A stretch of 64,000 nt of DNA from Sporosarcina sp. FSL K6-2383 (lineage in GTDB: Bacteria > Bacillota > Bacilli > Bacillales_A > Planococcaceae), in the NCBI RefSeq assembly GCF_038618305.1, contig NZ_CP152017.1, forward strand, positions 783,501 through 847,500, written 5' to 3'. This document shows positions 35,101 through 43,130 of the stretch, piece by piece. Position numbers and translations under genes: made by a program. Every line of letters begins with the position of its first letter. Position 1 is the first letter of the stretch. The notes beneath the pieces were generated by a model. It worked only from the letters and a program-made list of their open reading frames with translations. It had not been told where the DNA came from and searched no databases.

Positions 35101-35793
35101 GTTATTCCGACGCCAGTGTTCAGTGGATCTAATAAGATGGGACGTCGATATTCACCATTTACAACGAATATCGAGCGACTCGTTCCGTTCCGCACACTGA
35201 CAGGAAGACAGCATTTCTATATTGACCATGAGCTATTCCTTGATTTTGGTGAAGCATTACCGGTTTACAAACCAACATTGCCACCAATGGTATTTGGACC
35301 ACGTGATAAGCAAATTGTTGGCGGACAAGATTCTCTAGTTTTAAGATATTTAACGCCGCATGGTAAGTGGAATATTCACTCTACCTATCAGGATAATCAG
35401 CATATGCTGACGCTATTCCGCGGAGGTCCAACAGTATGGATTTCTAATGAAGATGCAGAAGAGCATGATATTGACGATAATCAGTGGTTAGAAGTTTACA
35501 ATCGAAACGGAGTTGTAACAGCGCGGGCAGTTGTCAGTCATAGAATGCCAAAAGGTACGATGTTCATGTATCACGCACAGGATAAGCATATCCAAGTACC
35601 TGGTTCTGAAATTACAGAAGAACGCGGTGGAAGCCATAATGCTCCAACACGCATTCATATGAAACCAACACAAATGGTTGGTGGTTACGCTCAGCTAAGT
35701 TATGGATTTAACTATTACGGACCAATCGGAAATCAGCGGGATGTTTACGTCGCAGTCCGCAAGATGAAGGAGGTAAATTGGCTTGAAAATTAA
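32107..35793 (+). CDS. narG: Respiratory nitrate reductase alpha subunit
   Basis: At 1228 residues this is a full-length membrane-bound nitrate reductase catalytic subunit. It reduces nitrate to nitrite on the cytoplasmic side using Mo-bis-MGD. The FS0 cluster ligands are in HGVNCTGSCSW and RGCPRGAS; the molybdenum site neighbourhood is IIMWGSNVPLTRTPDAHF. The C-terminal molydopterin-binding domain follows after residue 1050. GGAGTGAG precedes ATG 32107. It overlaps narH by 11 bases. Confidence 0.97.
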   Translation: MKKKSVLKSGLRYFKPVERYSGNWSILEEKSRDWENMYRQRWSHDKVVRTTHGVNCTGSCSWKVFVKNGIITWENQQIDYPSCGPDMPEFEPRGCPRGASFSWYEYSPLRVKYPYIRGKLWRMWGQALTEMKDPVKAWASIVEDPKKADEYKKARGKGGHVRVNWRDATMLISAQLIYTIQKYGPDRIAGFTPIPAMSMVSYASGARFISLLGGEMLSFYDWYADLPPASPQIWGEQTDVPESSDWFNAGYIIMWGSNVPLTRTPDAHFMTEVRYKGTKVVSVAPDYAESVTHADDWIAANPGTDAAVAQAMTHVILDEFYEQRKEPMFINYAKQYTDMPFLIMLDEHEGSYKAGRFLRASDLGSTSEHSEWKPVIFDEATDEIIVPNGTMGQRWEEDAKWNLILDNADGTRVEPALSVADHGAEWTEMVFPYFDNIANGTFNRPIPTKKVTFADGTERLVATVYDLMLSQYGVRRIDSDLEASGYDDVNSIYTPAWQQKITNVKPELVIQIAREFAQNSLDTGGRSMIIMGAGINHWFNSDTIYRSILNLVTLTASQGVNGGGWAHYVGQEKCRPIEGWSTIAFARDWQAPPRLQNATSFFYYATNQWKYEEAGAEVLMSPTAGKARYEHPADYNVLAARLGWLPSYPQFNKNSLLFAEEAAALGKTTTEEIVGHTLEQLKSGDLQFAVEDPDAPENFPRSLFIWRSNLVSSSAKGQEYFMKHLFGASDGLLASPNDEVKPEEMVWRDEVEGKLDLLVALDFRMTATPMYADIVLPAATWYEKHDLSSTDMHPFVHPFNPAVDPLWESRSDWDIYRSIAQTFSEMAKTHLPGVYKDLVTTPLAHDSIQEIAQPYGEVKDWKKGEVEAIPGKTMPGMTIVERDYTTIYDKYVTLGPLLSTGKVGAHGVSFSVAEEYEMMKGINGTYFDETIKNGLPKLHTAKHAAEAMLTLSSATNGRVSQKAYEAAEHDSGVELKDISADRAAERFTFASITAQPREVIPTPVFSGSNKMGRRYSPFTTNIERLVPFRTLTGRQHFYIDHELFLDFGEALPVYKPTLPPMVFGPRDKQIVGGQDSLVLRYLTPHGKWNIHSTYQDNQHMLTLFRGGPTVWISNEDAEEHDIDDNQWLEVYNRNGVVTARAVVSHRMPKGTMFMYHAQDKHIQVPGSEITEERGGSHNAPTRIHMKPTQMVGGYAQLSYGFNYYGPIGNQRDVYVAVRKMKEVNWLEN

Positions 35794-37384
35794 AGCACAA
35801 GTTGCAATGGTTATGAATCTAGACAAATGTATTGGCTGTCATACATGTAGTGTTACATGTAAAACGACTTGGACAAACCGCGAAGGTGCGGAGTATATGT
35901 GGTTTAACAACGTAGAAACAAAACCGGGAATTGGTTATCCAAAACGTTGGGAAGACCAAGAGCTTTATAAAGGTGGTTGGAAGCTGAATAACGGCAAATT
36001 GGAATTGAAATCAGGTTCTAAACTGTCGAAAATTGCCTTAGGGAAAATCTTCTATAACCCAGACATGCCAGAAATGAAGGACTATTATGAGCCTTGGACG
36101 TATGACTATGAAAAATTAACGATGGCGGGCGATAGTGAGCATACACCTGTTGCACGTGCAAAGTCAGTTATTTCAGGTGAATATATGGATCTTGAGTGGG
36201 GCCCTAACTGGGAAGATCAGTTAGCGGGAGCGCATATTACAGGCCCATTGGACCCGAATATCGAAAAGATTGAAGAGGATATCAAGTTCAACTTTGAGCA
36301 GGCGTTTATGATGTACTTGCCACGTCTTTGTGAGCACTGCTTAAATCCAAGTTGCGTAGCATCATGCCCATCGGGTGCAATTTACAAACGTGATGAGGAT
36401 GGTATTGTCCTTGTCGACCAAGATGCATGTCGTGGTTGGCGCTATTGCATGACGGGTTGCCCGTACAAGAAAGTGTACTTCAATTGGAAAACAAATAAAG
36501 CGGAGAAATGTACATTCTGCTTCCCACGCATTGAGTCAGGACTACCAACAGTTTGTTCTGAAACATGTACGGGACGAATTCGTTATTTGGGTGTACTTCT
36601 ATATGACGCTGACCGTGTACTTGAAGCAGCTTCAACACCAGATGAAAAAGATTTGTACAAAGCTCAATGTGATTTGTTCTTAGATCCGAATGATCCAGAA
36701 GTAATGGAGCAAGCAAGGAAAGATGGCATTTCGGAAGAGTGGATTGAGGCGGCACAAAACTCACCTGTTTATAAACTGGCAATCGAGTATAAGCTTGCAT
36801 TCCCGCTTCATCCAGAATACAGAACGTTACCAATGGTTTGGTATGTGCCACCACTTAGCCCGATCATGAACTACTTTGAAGGGAAAGATTCTATCAAAAA
36901 TCCTGATATGATTTTCCCTGCAATTGATGAAATGCGGATTCCGATTCAATATCTTGCGAATATGCTAACAGCTGGAGATGCTGAAACGGTGAAGCAAGGC
37001 TTACAAAGAATGGCTATGATGCGCTCTTATATGCGTGCAGTGTCATCTGGTAAGGAATTTGATGAATCACGCCTAGAGCGTGTTGGACTTACGGCTCACC
37101 AAACAAAACAAATGTATCGTCTACTCGCGATTGCAAAATACGAGGATCGCTTTGTGATTCCAACTGCTCATAAAGAAGGTCACATGAATATGTACCGTTC
37201 ACAAGGGTCTGCTGGTTATACAGAAATGGGTGGGGATTACGCTATGGATTCATCTCCAACTCAATTCAGCTATACGGGTATAGCGGATAGTACGGACTGT
37301 GATGGATGTAGCGCGGTAGAACCGACGAAATCAGGTAAAGAAATCTATGAAGAGAACTTCTATGGAGGGATTTGGCGTGATTGA
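35783..37384 (+). CDS. narH: Respiratory nitrate reductase beta subunit
   Basis: The electron-transfer subunit has four cysteine clusters near CIGCHTCSVTC (about residue 16), CEHCLNPSCVASC, CRGWRYCMTGCPYKK and CTFCFPRIESG ... CSETC. They hold three 4Fe-4S centres and one 3Fe-4S centre; the Trp in CRGWRYC marks the 3Fe-4S site. It starts at TTG 35783, 8 bases after AAGGAGGT. At 533 residues it has a C-terminal tail some 40 residues longer than that of B. subtilis NarH, with a DCDGC segment near the end. Confidence 0.97.
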   Translation: MKIKAQVAMVMNLDKCIGCHTCSVTCKTTWTNREGAEYMWFNNVETKPGIGYPKRWEDQELYKGGWKLNNGKLELKSGSKLSKIALGKIFYNPDMPEMKDYYEPWTYDYEKLTMAGDSEHTPVARAKSVISGEYMDLEWGPNWEDQLAGAHITGPLDPNIEKIEEDIKFNFEQAFMMYLPRLCEHCLNPSCVASCPSGAIYKRDEDGIVLVDQDACRGWRYCMTGCPYKKVYFNWKTNKAEKCTFCFPRIESGLPTVCSETCTGRIRYLGVLLYDADRVLEAASTPDEKDLYKAQCDLFLDPNDPEVMEQARKDGISEEWIEAAQNSPVYKLAIEYKLAFPLHPEYRTLPMVWYVPPLSPIMNYFEGKDSIKNPDMIFPAIDEMRIPIQYLANMLTAGDAETVKQGLQRMAMMRSYMRAVSSGKEFDESRLERVGLTAHQTKQMYRLLAIAKYEDRFVIPTAHKEGHMNMYRSQGSAGYTEMGGDYAMDSSPTQFSYTGIADSTDCDGCSAVEPTKSGKEIYEENFYGGIWRD

Positions 37385-37946
37385 TCTGAAGAAATTATAC
37401 GAAGTAAAGCAAAATTTTGGTTTCTTCGCAGATCAGCTGTCTTATCCTGAAAAGCTTACATTTCATCCGTCGGTATTGGAGGAGTCATTTGACTCTTCCG
37501 ACCCGGCTTACGCCGATATAAAAGTATTTTGGGATTTGATGCATGATTATAGCCTCGATGAAATCCAAGAGATGTATACGTACACATTTGATTTTCAAAC
37601 AGAAACGACGTTGTTCATGACATATGTAAAATATGCGGATGCTAAAGAACGCGGTCAAATGCTGGCGAAACTGAAAGTGTTGTATGAAATGTTTGGATTA
37701 AATATGCCGGAAGGCGAGTTGTCTGATTTTTTACCGCTCATGTGTGAGTTCATCTATGCGGCTGAATGGTTAGGCGACCCAAGAGCACAACAAAGTTTTT
37801 CTATGCTTTTGGCGGTTATGGAAGATGGAACATACAATTTAATGAAAGCACTCGAGAAACATAACAGTCCTTATTTCCATTTAATTAGGGGGATGAGGGA
37901 GACATTTAAGTCTTGTATCCGTCAGGAGGAAGTAGCCAATGACTAG
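37377..37946 (+). CDS. narJ: Nitrate reductase assembly chaperone
   Basis: NarJ keeps apo-NarGH soluble and helps insertion of molybdenum cofactor. The 189-residue helical protein has LSYPEKLTFHP, TYTFDFQTETTLFMTYVKYAD and LPLMCEFIYAAEW, typical of the TorD/NarJ fold. I prefer the GTG at 37377 (GGAGGG 6 bases upstream), which overlaps narH by 8 bases, to the ATG at 37347. It overlaps narI by 8 bases. Confidence 0.93.
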   Translation: MIDLKKLYEVKQNFGFFADQLSYPEKLTFHPSVLEESFDSSDPAYADIKVFWDLMHDYSLDEIQEMYTYTFDFQTETTLFMTYVKYADAKERGQMLAKLKVLYEMFGLNMPEGELSDFLPLMCEFIYAAEWLGDPRAQQSFSMLLAVMEDGTYNLMKALEKHNSPYFHLIRGMRETFKSCIRQEEVAND

Positions 37947-38619
37947 TCAATTTTTATGGGTCATTTTCCCTTATGCTTGTATAGTGACATTTATTGTCGG
38001 ACATATATTCAGGTATCGAAATGATAAATTTGGTTGGACAGCAAAATCAAGTGAATTTATCGAGAAAAAGCAGTTAATGATTGGTAGTGTCCTTTTTCAT
38101 ATCGGGATTATCCCTGTAATTGGTGGGCATATTATGGGACTTGGTGTTCCGAAGGAATGGACACAGGCACTTGGTGTTAGTGATCATTTGTATCATACAG
38201 GAGCGATTTGGATTGGCGGATTTTTTGGTTTTGTTACATTGGCAGGAATGCTTATTTTAACAGCTCGTCGCTTTATGTTGAAAAATGTCCGCAAGCTGTC
38301 GTCTGCTTCTGATTTGATTGTTAATACACTGTTACTAGTTATTGTTTTGTTAGGGATTTATAGTGTTGTTGCGACAACTGCTACACAGCCTGATTTTGAT
38401 TATCGTGATTCGATTTCGGTTTGGTTCCGTTCGTTGCTCATTTTACGTCCAGAAGCAAATCTGATGACAGTTGTTCCATTAGCTTTTCAGTTGCATATAT
38501 TATCCGGCTTCCTTATTTTTGCAATGTGGCCATTTACAAGGCTTGTTCACGTTTGGAGTGTTCCGTTGAATTATGTTGGAAGAAGCTATATCCTATATAG
38601 AAAGAATAAAGTGAATTGA
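37939..38619 (+). CDS. narI: Respiratory nitrate reductase gamma subunit (cytochrome b)
   Basis: The 226-residue membrane subunit has five hydrophobic helices and binds two haems b, taking electrons from menaquinol. Candidate haem histidines are in VLFHIGIIPVIGGHIMG (helix 2) and QLHILSGF ... RLVHVWS (helix 5). GGAGGAAGTAGCC precedes ATG 37939. It is the last gene before the nar terminator. Confidence 0.96.
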   Translation: MTSQFLWVIFPYACIVTFIVGHIFRYRNDKFGWTAKSSEFIEKKQLMIGSVLFHIGIIPVIGGHIMGLGVPKEWTQALGVSDHLYHTGAIWIGGFFGFVTLAGMLILTARRFMLKNVRKLSSASDLIVNTLLLVIVLLGIYSVVATTATQPDFDYRDSISVWFRSLLILRPEANLMTVVPLAFQLHILSGFLIFAMWPFTRLVHVWSVPLNYVGRSYILYRKNKVN

Positions 38620-38625
38620 TGGAGA

Positions 38626-38652
38626 GAAAAGGCCGTAACAGCCTTTTTTTTC
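38626..38652 (+). terminator. Terminator of narGHJI
   Basis: AAAAGGC/GCCTTTT stem with a CGTAACA loop and a T run; nreA starts 20 bases later. Confidence 0.82.
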
Positions 38653-38671
38653 TATGTAGGGAGTATAGATT

Positions 38672-39136
38672 ATGGATGGATTAAGTATTTTTAAATACCA
38701 AGAGGAAATCGAGTGCTTGAAAGCTCAATGTGGTTTCGACTTTGTTGGAGTGGCGCTTGTACAATCAGCTGCACGCCATTTTGAACTTAGATGGGAGTTT
38801 GTAACGGGTAATCAAAGTGACCGTTATCGAAGAATTGTTTTACAAACCGGAAAAGGTGTTGCTGGACATGTTTTCAAGACGGGTAAACCGTTTCTTGTGG
38901 AGGACGTGGAAGAGAAGCTTGGGGAGAAAAACTTATTTAATTATCCAATTGTTGTTTCAGAAGGACTGAAGAGTTTCGGTGCAATTCCCTTATACAAATA
39001 CAACTGGGTTAAAGGTGTGTTACTCATCGGATATCGTGACGGAAAGAAATTAACGCCACAAGAATTTGATGAGTTTAAAGAAGTAATTGGTTCAAGATTT
39101 GGTCCATTTTACAACAGGGAGAAGGTGAAGGATTGA
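38672..39136 (+). CDS. nreA: Nitrate-sensing GAF protein
   Basis: The 154-residue single GAF-domain protein (RRIVLQTGKGVAGHVFKTGKPF ... SFGAIPLYKYNWVKGVLLIGYRDG) lies directly before nreB. In Staphylococcus carnosus NreA binds nitrate and inhibits NreB until nitrate is present. It starts at ATG 38672 behind AGGGAG and overlaps nreB by 4 bases. No membrane segment is seen. Confidence 0.9.
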   Translation: MDGLSIFKYQEEIECLKAQCGFDFVGVALVQSAARHFELRWEFVTGNQSDRYRRIVLQTGKGVAGHVFKTGKPFLVEDVEEKLGEKNLFNYPIVVSEGLKSFGAIPLYKYNWVKGVLLIGYRDGKKLTPQEFDEFKEVIGSRFGPFYNREKVKD

Positions 39137-40188
39137 TACGCATAGAAGATTTTCAGTTAACCGATTTGTTGATGAAAATGTATGACAATTCAGCTGAAGC
39201 TATCTTCTTTTTTGATCGTCATCGAAAGGTGATTTCGATGAATACCGCTGCTGAGCTTATTTTAGATCCTGAAGTGCTCGACCGTATGGCGGCGGGGGAT
39301 AGTGAAGCCATTTGTTTGTCTTGTAAAGGTTATACGAGCGAACAGGAGCTGCGAACATGCTTAGCATGTTATATCAAAAACCCTCAACAAGATTTAAGTT
39401 CGTTCCAGGTGTACTTAGATACAAAAGGAAAAGGAGTTATCCCGTATACGGGTAGCTACCAAACCATTGATGAAGAAAATGGTATCCGTGTTTTTATGCT
39501 TCGTGATTTGACGAAGCAGTATAAAACGCAGGAATCATTAAACCAAAAAATGATGATGAAAAATATTATAAAAGCGCAGGAAGATGAACGGAAACGGATT
39601 TCTAGAGAGCTTCATGATAGTGTCGCGCAAGAAATGCTGAGCTCATTGGTTGAATTACGCGTGTTGAAATATATGAATATCGATACAGAGGTACTGAAGA
39701 AAGTCCAACAGACGGAAGGTTCGCTGATGAGGCTATTAGATGATATCCGTCATCTTTCCGTTGAATTACGCCCCGCAACTTTAGATGACTTAGGGCTCGA
39801 AGCTGCGTTCAGAACGCATTTTAAATGGATTGAAAAAAATTATGGGCTAGTTGTCCACTTTACTTCAGAGCTTCAGTCGAAAAGGTATGGTGGCGAAATT
39901 GAAACGGTTGTTTACCGAATTTGTCAGGAAGCCGTGTTCAATGCGTTGAAATATGCAAATACAGATGAAATTACCGTTCGACTGTTTGAGAAGGGTGACT
40001 ACTTAAAATTACATGTTGTTGATGAAGGTCAGGGGTTTGATTTGAATGCTAATCATCCAAAAGGTACTGGCCTAGGATTGTACGGTATGCGGGAAAGGGC
40101 TGCGCTTGTTGAAGGGGACATTATCATTCTTTCTGACTTAGGGAAAGGCACTATTGTCCGACTAGAAATACCATTAACAAAGGGGTGA
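39133..40188 (+). CDS. nreB: Oxygen-sensing histidine kinase
   Basis: The cytosolic kinase has an N-terminal PAS domain with four cysteines, Cys61, Cys64, Cys76 and Cys79 (CLSC ... CLAC). These have the same spacing as the oxygen-labile 4Fe-4S ligands of staphylococcal NreB. The HisKA_3 dimerisation segment [17 protein letters not shown] has the phosphorylated His161, and the ATPase domain carries DEGQGFD and [13 protein letters not shown]. It starts at TTG 39133 with GGGAGAAGG upstream. Confidence 0.95.
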   Translation: MIRIEDFQLTDLLMKMYDNSAEAIFFFDRHRKVISMNTAAELILDPEVLDRMAAGDSEAICLSCKGYTSEQELRTCLACYIKNPQQDLSSFQVYLDTKGKGVIPYTGSYQTIDEENGIRVFMLRDLTKQYKTQESLNQKMMMKNIIKAQEDERKRISRELHDSVAQEMLSSLVELRVLKYMNIDTEVLKKVQQTEGSLMRLLDDIRHLSVELRPATLDDLGLEAAFRTHFKWIEKNYGLVVHFTSELQSKRYGGEIETVVYRICQEAVFNALKYANTDEITVRLFEKGDYLKLHVVDEGQGFDLNANHPKGTGLGLYGMRERAALVEGDIIILSDLGKGTIVRLEIPLTKG

Positions 40189-40195
40189 TCAAAAG

Positions 40196-40843
40196 TTGAA
40201 AATTATAATTGCAGATGATCACGCAGTCGTTCGTAGTGGGTTTATGCATATTTTAAACTTTCAAGATGATATGGAAGTCGTGGCAACTGCTGCAGATGGC
40301 TTGGAAGCATATAGTTTAGTCGCTAAGCATCGTCCTGATTTGCTACTAATGGATTTAAGTATGCCTCCTGGGGAAAGTGGTCTTATTGCGACGGGAAAAA
40401 TTAAAGAGGATTTTCCGGAAACTAAAATTCTTATTTTGACAATGTATGACGATGAGGAATATTTATTTCACGTCTTAAAAAATGGTGCATCAGGCTATGT
40501 CCTGAAGAATTCACCTGACGAAGAATTATTTGATGCCATTCGTATTGTTTATGAGGGTGGGACATACATTCATCCAACGATGGCGACTTCACTTGTTAGG
40601 GAGTTTGTTAAAAAAGATGGCGATGGTATCGAAACAGATCCCTATAAAATTCTATCGAAACGTGAAATAGAAGTTTTACCACTTGTGGCAAAAGGGTATG
40701 GCAATAAAGAAATTGCCGAAAAATTGTATATATCGGTTAAAACAGTGGAAGCTCATAAGTCTAAAATTATGGAAAAGCTTCAGCTGAAAAGCCGTCCTGA
40801 ACTCGTTGAATATGCATTAAAGAAAAAGTTTTTAAACTTTTAA
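40196..40843 (+). CDS. nreC: Nitrate/oxygen response regulator
   Basis: A NarL-type regulator of 215 residues: receiver domain with [11 protein letters not shown], Asp53 in [13 protein letters not shown] and Lys in GYVLKN, then a LuxR-type helix-turn-helix ([25 protein letters not shown] ... [16 protein letters not shown]). It should bind TAGGG-N4-CCCTA sites; three such palindromes occur upstream of scdA, narG and narK in this window. It begins at TTG 40196 behind AAAGGGGTGA, 7 bases after nreB. Confidence 0.95.
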   Translation: MKIIIADDHAVVRSGFMHILNFQDDMEVVATAADGLEAYSLVAKHRPDLLLMDLSMPPGESGLIATGKIKEDFPETKILILTMYDDEEYLFHVLKNGASGYVLKNSPDEELFDAIRIVYEGGTYIHPTMATSLVREFVKKDGDGIETDPYKILSKREIEVLPLVAKGYGNKEIAEKLYISVKTVEAHKSKIMEKLQLKSRPELVEYALKKKFLNF

Positions 40844-40861
40844 AGGTGAGGTGCGGAATCG

Positions 40862-41389
40862 GTGGTAAAAGAGAAGAAGTTCAAATTTGATTTACCCGCA
40901 TTGCGTGTACTTGAAAATGAGCATAATTATTTGTTGCATGTAATGGAAGATTGGCATTTAATTGTCCTTGCTTTTGAGCGTGATATGTACACGCTTGAAG
41001 AAGGGCACGAGGCGTTACAGACTCTTCGAAGGCTGATAATTGAGTTTATTGATCCGTTGAAGAATCATACAGAGAAGGAGGAGGAGTTCCTTTTTCCCTT
41101 ACTAGCTAAGTACGTAGGCACTGAACAGGGTCCTGTCAATGCAACTGAAGAAGAGCATGAAGAAATTGATGCGTATATTGGTCATTTCCTGCATCATACT
41201 CGCGGGGATTTAAGCGATATGACGATGCAGGACATGAAAGATGTCGTTAAGGACGCGGGAGAGGCCTTCGAAGTGATTACGGTCCATTTTGTGAAGGAAG
41301 AGTCGATTCTGTTCCCGATGGTCAATAATATTTTACGAATTGAAGAGCAGGACAAGCTTTACGAGCAGCTTTATACGTCTATTCTGTGA
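40862..41389 (+). CDS. Hemerythrin-like HHE domain protein
   Basis: The 175-residue four-helix protein carries the di-iron pattern: LENEHNYLLHVMEDWH, LKNHTEKEEEFLFPLL, TEEEHEEIDAYIGHFLHH and VHFVKEESILFPM. Such domains bind oxygen, nitric oxide or peroxide. It lies 18 bases after nreC and before narK, starting at GTG 40862 behind AGGTGAGG. It may serve NO handling during denitrification-type growth; that is inference from its place. Confidence 0.88.
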   Translation: MVKEKKFKFDLPALRVLENEHNYLLHVMEDWHLIVLAFERDMYTLEEGHEALQTLRRLIIEFIDPLKNHTEKEEEFLFPLLAKYVGTEQGPVNATEEEHEEIDAYIGHFLHHTRGDLSDMTMQDMKDVVKDAGEAFEVITVHFVKEESILFPMVNNILRIEEQDKLYEQLYTSIL

Positions 41390-41403
41390 CAAAGGATAGT
41401 GGT

Positions 41404-41417
41404 TAGGGATTTCCCTA
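41404..41417 (+). promoter_or_regulatory. NreC-type operator before narK
   Basis: TAGGG-ATTT-CCCTA is an exact match to the NreC palindrome, 95-108 bp before the narK start. Confidence 0.75.
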
Positions 41418-41511
41418 GCGCTTTAGAGGGAGAACCCGATAGTTTTTAAGAATTGCAGTCGTTACAATCGAGTTATAGCATTAGCAATTAATTAGGATTG
41501 GACTGATTGGG

Positions 41512-43026
41512 ATGATTAAAAAAGCGCAGTTGCCGTTACAGACGGCGAACTTAGTAGTCGGTTTCATGGTATGGGTACTTATATCTTCACTGTTGCCATT
41601 CATTACAGAAGATATTGCAATTCCAGCGGAAAAGCTTGCAATTGTAACGGCTGTACCAGTGGTGTTAGGGTCTATCCTTAGAATACCGTTAGGCTACTAT
41701 GCAAATGTATTTGGTGCCAGAGTAATCTTTTTAGTAAGTTTCATACTATTGTTATTTCCAGTGTTCTACATAAGTGAGGCGTCATCGTTTTCAGATTTAA
41801 TTATTGGTGGAACGTTACTGGGTATCGGTGGAGCTGTGTTTTCTGTTGGGGTTACATCATTACCGAAGTATTATCCGAAAGAAAAGCATGGTCTTGTCAA
41901 CGGGATTTATGGGATGGGGAATGTGGGGACGGCGATATCCACATTCGCAGCACCAGTCATTGCTACACAAGTGGGTTGGTCGATGACTGTTAAATTTTAT
42001 CTGATTATACTATTGGTTTTTGCGGCATTAAACTTCATATTTGGTGATCGTAAAGAAGTGAAAGTGAAAACACCTATTGTAGAGCAAATTAAAGGAGTCT
42101 ATAAAAATGAGAAGCTATGGTTCTTCTCGTTATTCTATTTCATTACGTTTGGTTCGTTCGTGGCCTTTACGATATTTTTGCCAAACTTTTTGGTGACTTT
42201 TTTCGAGCTAGATAAAGTGGATGCTGGGATGCGGACAGCTGGATTCATTGTGGTGGCGACATTCCTTCGCCCGGTTGGCGGATGGCTTGCAGATAAATTC
42301 CAACCACTGTTTCTGTTAATGGGTGTTTTTTCAGTCTTAACATTTGCATCATTTTTACTCGCATTTTCACCGTCAATTCTGTTGTATACAATTGCAAGTA
42401 TGCTGATTGCGACTTCTGCTGGAATTGGGAACGGGGTTATCTTTAAACTAGTGCCTTTCTATTTCAATAAGCAAGCAGGGATTGCCAACGGAGTTGTATC
42501 TATGATGGGCGGTTTAGGTGGATTTTTTCCACCATTATTATTATCTGCCATCTTTACATTGACAGGATCTTATTCAATTGGTTTTATGGCATTTTCTCAA
42601 GTGGCACTTGCCAGTCTAGTGCTTGTCGTTTGGCTCTATTATATGGATCGCGTATCGACGGCTGCGGAAGTGTTTAATTCAACTGGACAAGGGATTCTTG
42701 TAACAGATTCAGCAGGGAAAATTGAAATGATCAATCCTGCCTTCACGAAACTAACGGGTTATACGGAAGAGGAAGTTATCGGAAGAAGTCCTAATGTATT
42801 AAGCTCAGGTAGACAATCAACAGAATTTTACACAACGATGTGGGGACAGATTGGTCTTAAAGGCGAGTGGCACGGTAAGGTTTGGAATAAAAAGAAAAAC
42901 GGTGAGGACTATTTGCAACTGTTGTCGATTAACACGGTGACAGATGATTCTGGAGAACCAACCCGATATGTAGGATCGTTCAGTGATATAACACCTCCAA
43001 ACGAAGAGGGCAGCCGGTCAAATTGA
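41512..43026 (+). CDS. narK: NarK-type nitrate/nitrite transporter fused to a C-terminal PAS domain
   Basis: Residues 1-380 are an MFS transporter with about 12 helices and NarK features (RIPLGYYANVFGAR, GIGGAVFSVGVTSLPKYYPKEKHG, GNGVIFKLVPFYFNKQAGIANGVVSMMGGLGGFFPPLL). After the last helix (LVLVVWLYYMD), residues 385-500 form a PAS domain: AEVFNSTGQGILVTDSAGKI, INPAFTKLTGYTEEEVIGRSPNVL, WNKKKNGEDYLQLLSI and YVGSFSDIT. The two parts are in one frame with no stop, so this is a true fusion rather than adjacent genes. No output domain follows the PAS. The start is ATG 41512. Confidence 0.9.
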   Translation: MIKKAQLPLQTANLVVGFMVWVLISSLLPFITEDIAIPAEKLAIVTAVPVVLGSILRIPLGYYANVFGARVIFLVSFILLLFPVFYISEASSFSDLIIGGTLLGIGGAVFSVGVTSLPKYYPKEKHGLVNGIYGMGNVGTAISTFAAPVIATQVGWSMTVKFYLIILLVFAALNFIFGDRKEVKVKTPIVEQIKGVYKNEKLWFFSLFYFITFGSFVAFTIFLPNFLVTFFELDKVDAGMRTAGFIVVATFLRPVGGWLADKFQPLFLLMGVFSVLTFASFLLAFSPSILLYTIASMLIATSAGIGNGVIFKLVPFYFNKQAGIANGVVSMMGGLGGFFPPLLLSAIFTLTGSYSIGFMAFSQVALASLVLVVWLYYMDRVSTAAEVFNSTGQGILVTDSAGKIEMINPAFTKLTGYTEEEVIGRSPNVLSSGRQSTEFYTTMWGQIGLKGEWHGKVWNKKKNGEDYLQLLSINTVTDDSGEPTRYVGSFSDITPPNEEGSRSN

Positions 43027-43038
43027 CCGGAAGCCCTC
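43006..43038 (+). terminator. Hairpin over the narK stop codon
   Basis: GAGGGC-CCGGTCAA pairs with TTGACCGG-GCCCTC (small bulges), followed by a T-rich stretch. Confidence 0.7.
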
Positions 43039-43048
43039 GCTTCATTTT

Positions 43049-43110
43049 ATTTTCAATCAGTGGGTGTCCAAACGCCCACTGATTGAAAATAAAGCCTCCG
43101 GCGTAATTGA
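43049..43110. repeat. Structured dispersed repeat, short form
   Basis: A perfect 16-bp hairpin (ATTTTCAATCAGTGGG, 10-base loop) is followed by AAAGCCTCCGGCG and TAATTGA. The layout and the AAAGCCTCCGGCG segment are shared with the long copy at 6679-6863; the centre of about 130 bases is missing here. Confidence 0.7.
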
Positions 43111-43130
43111 TAATGAAAAGTGGTGAAACT

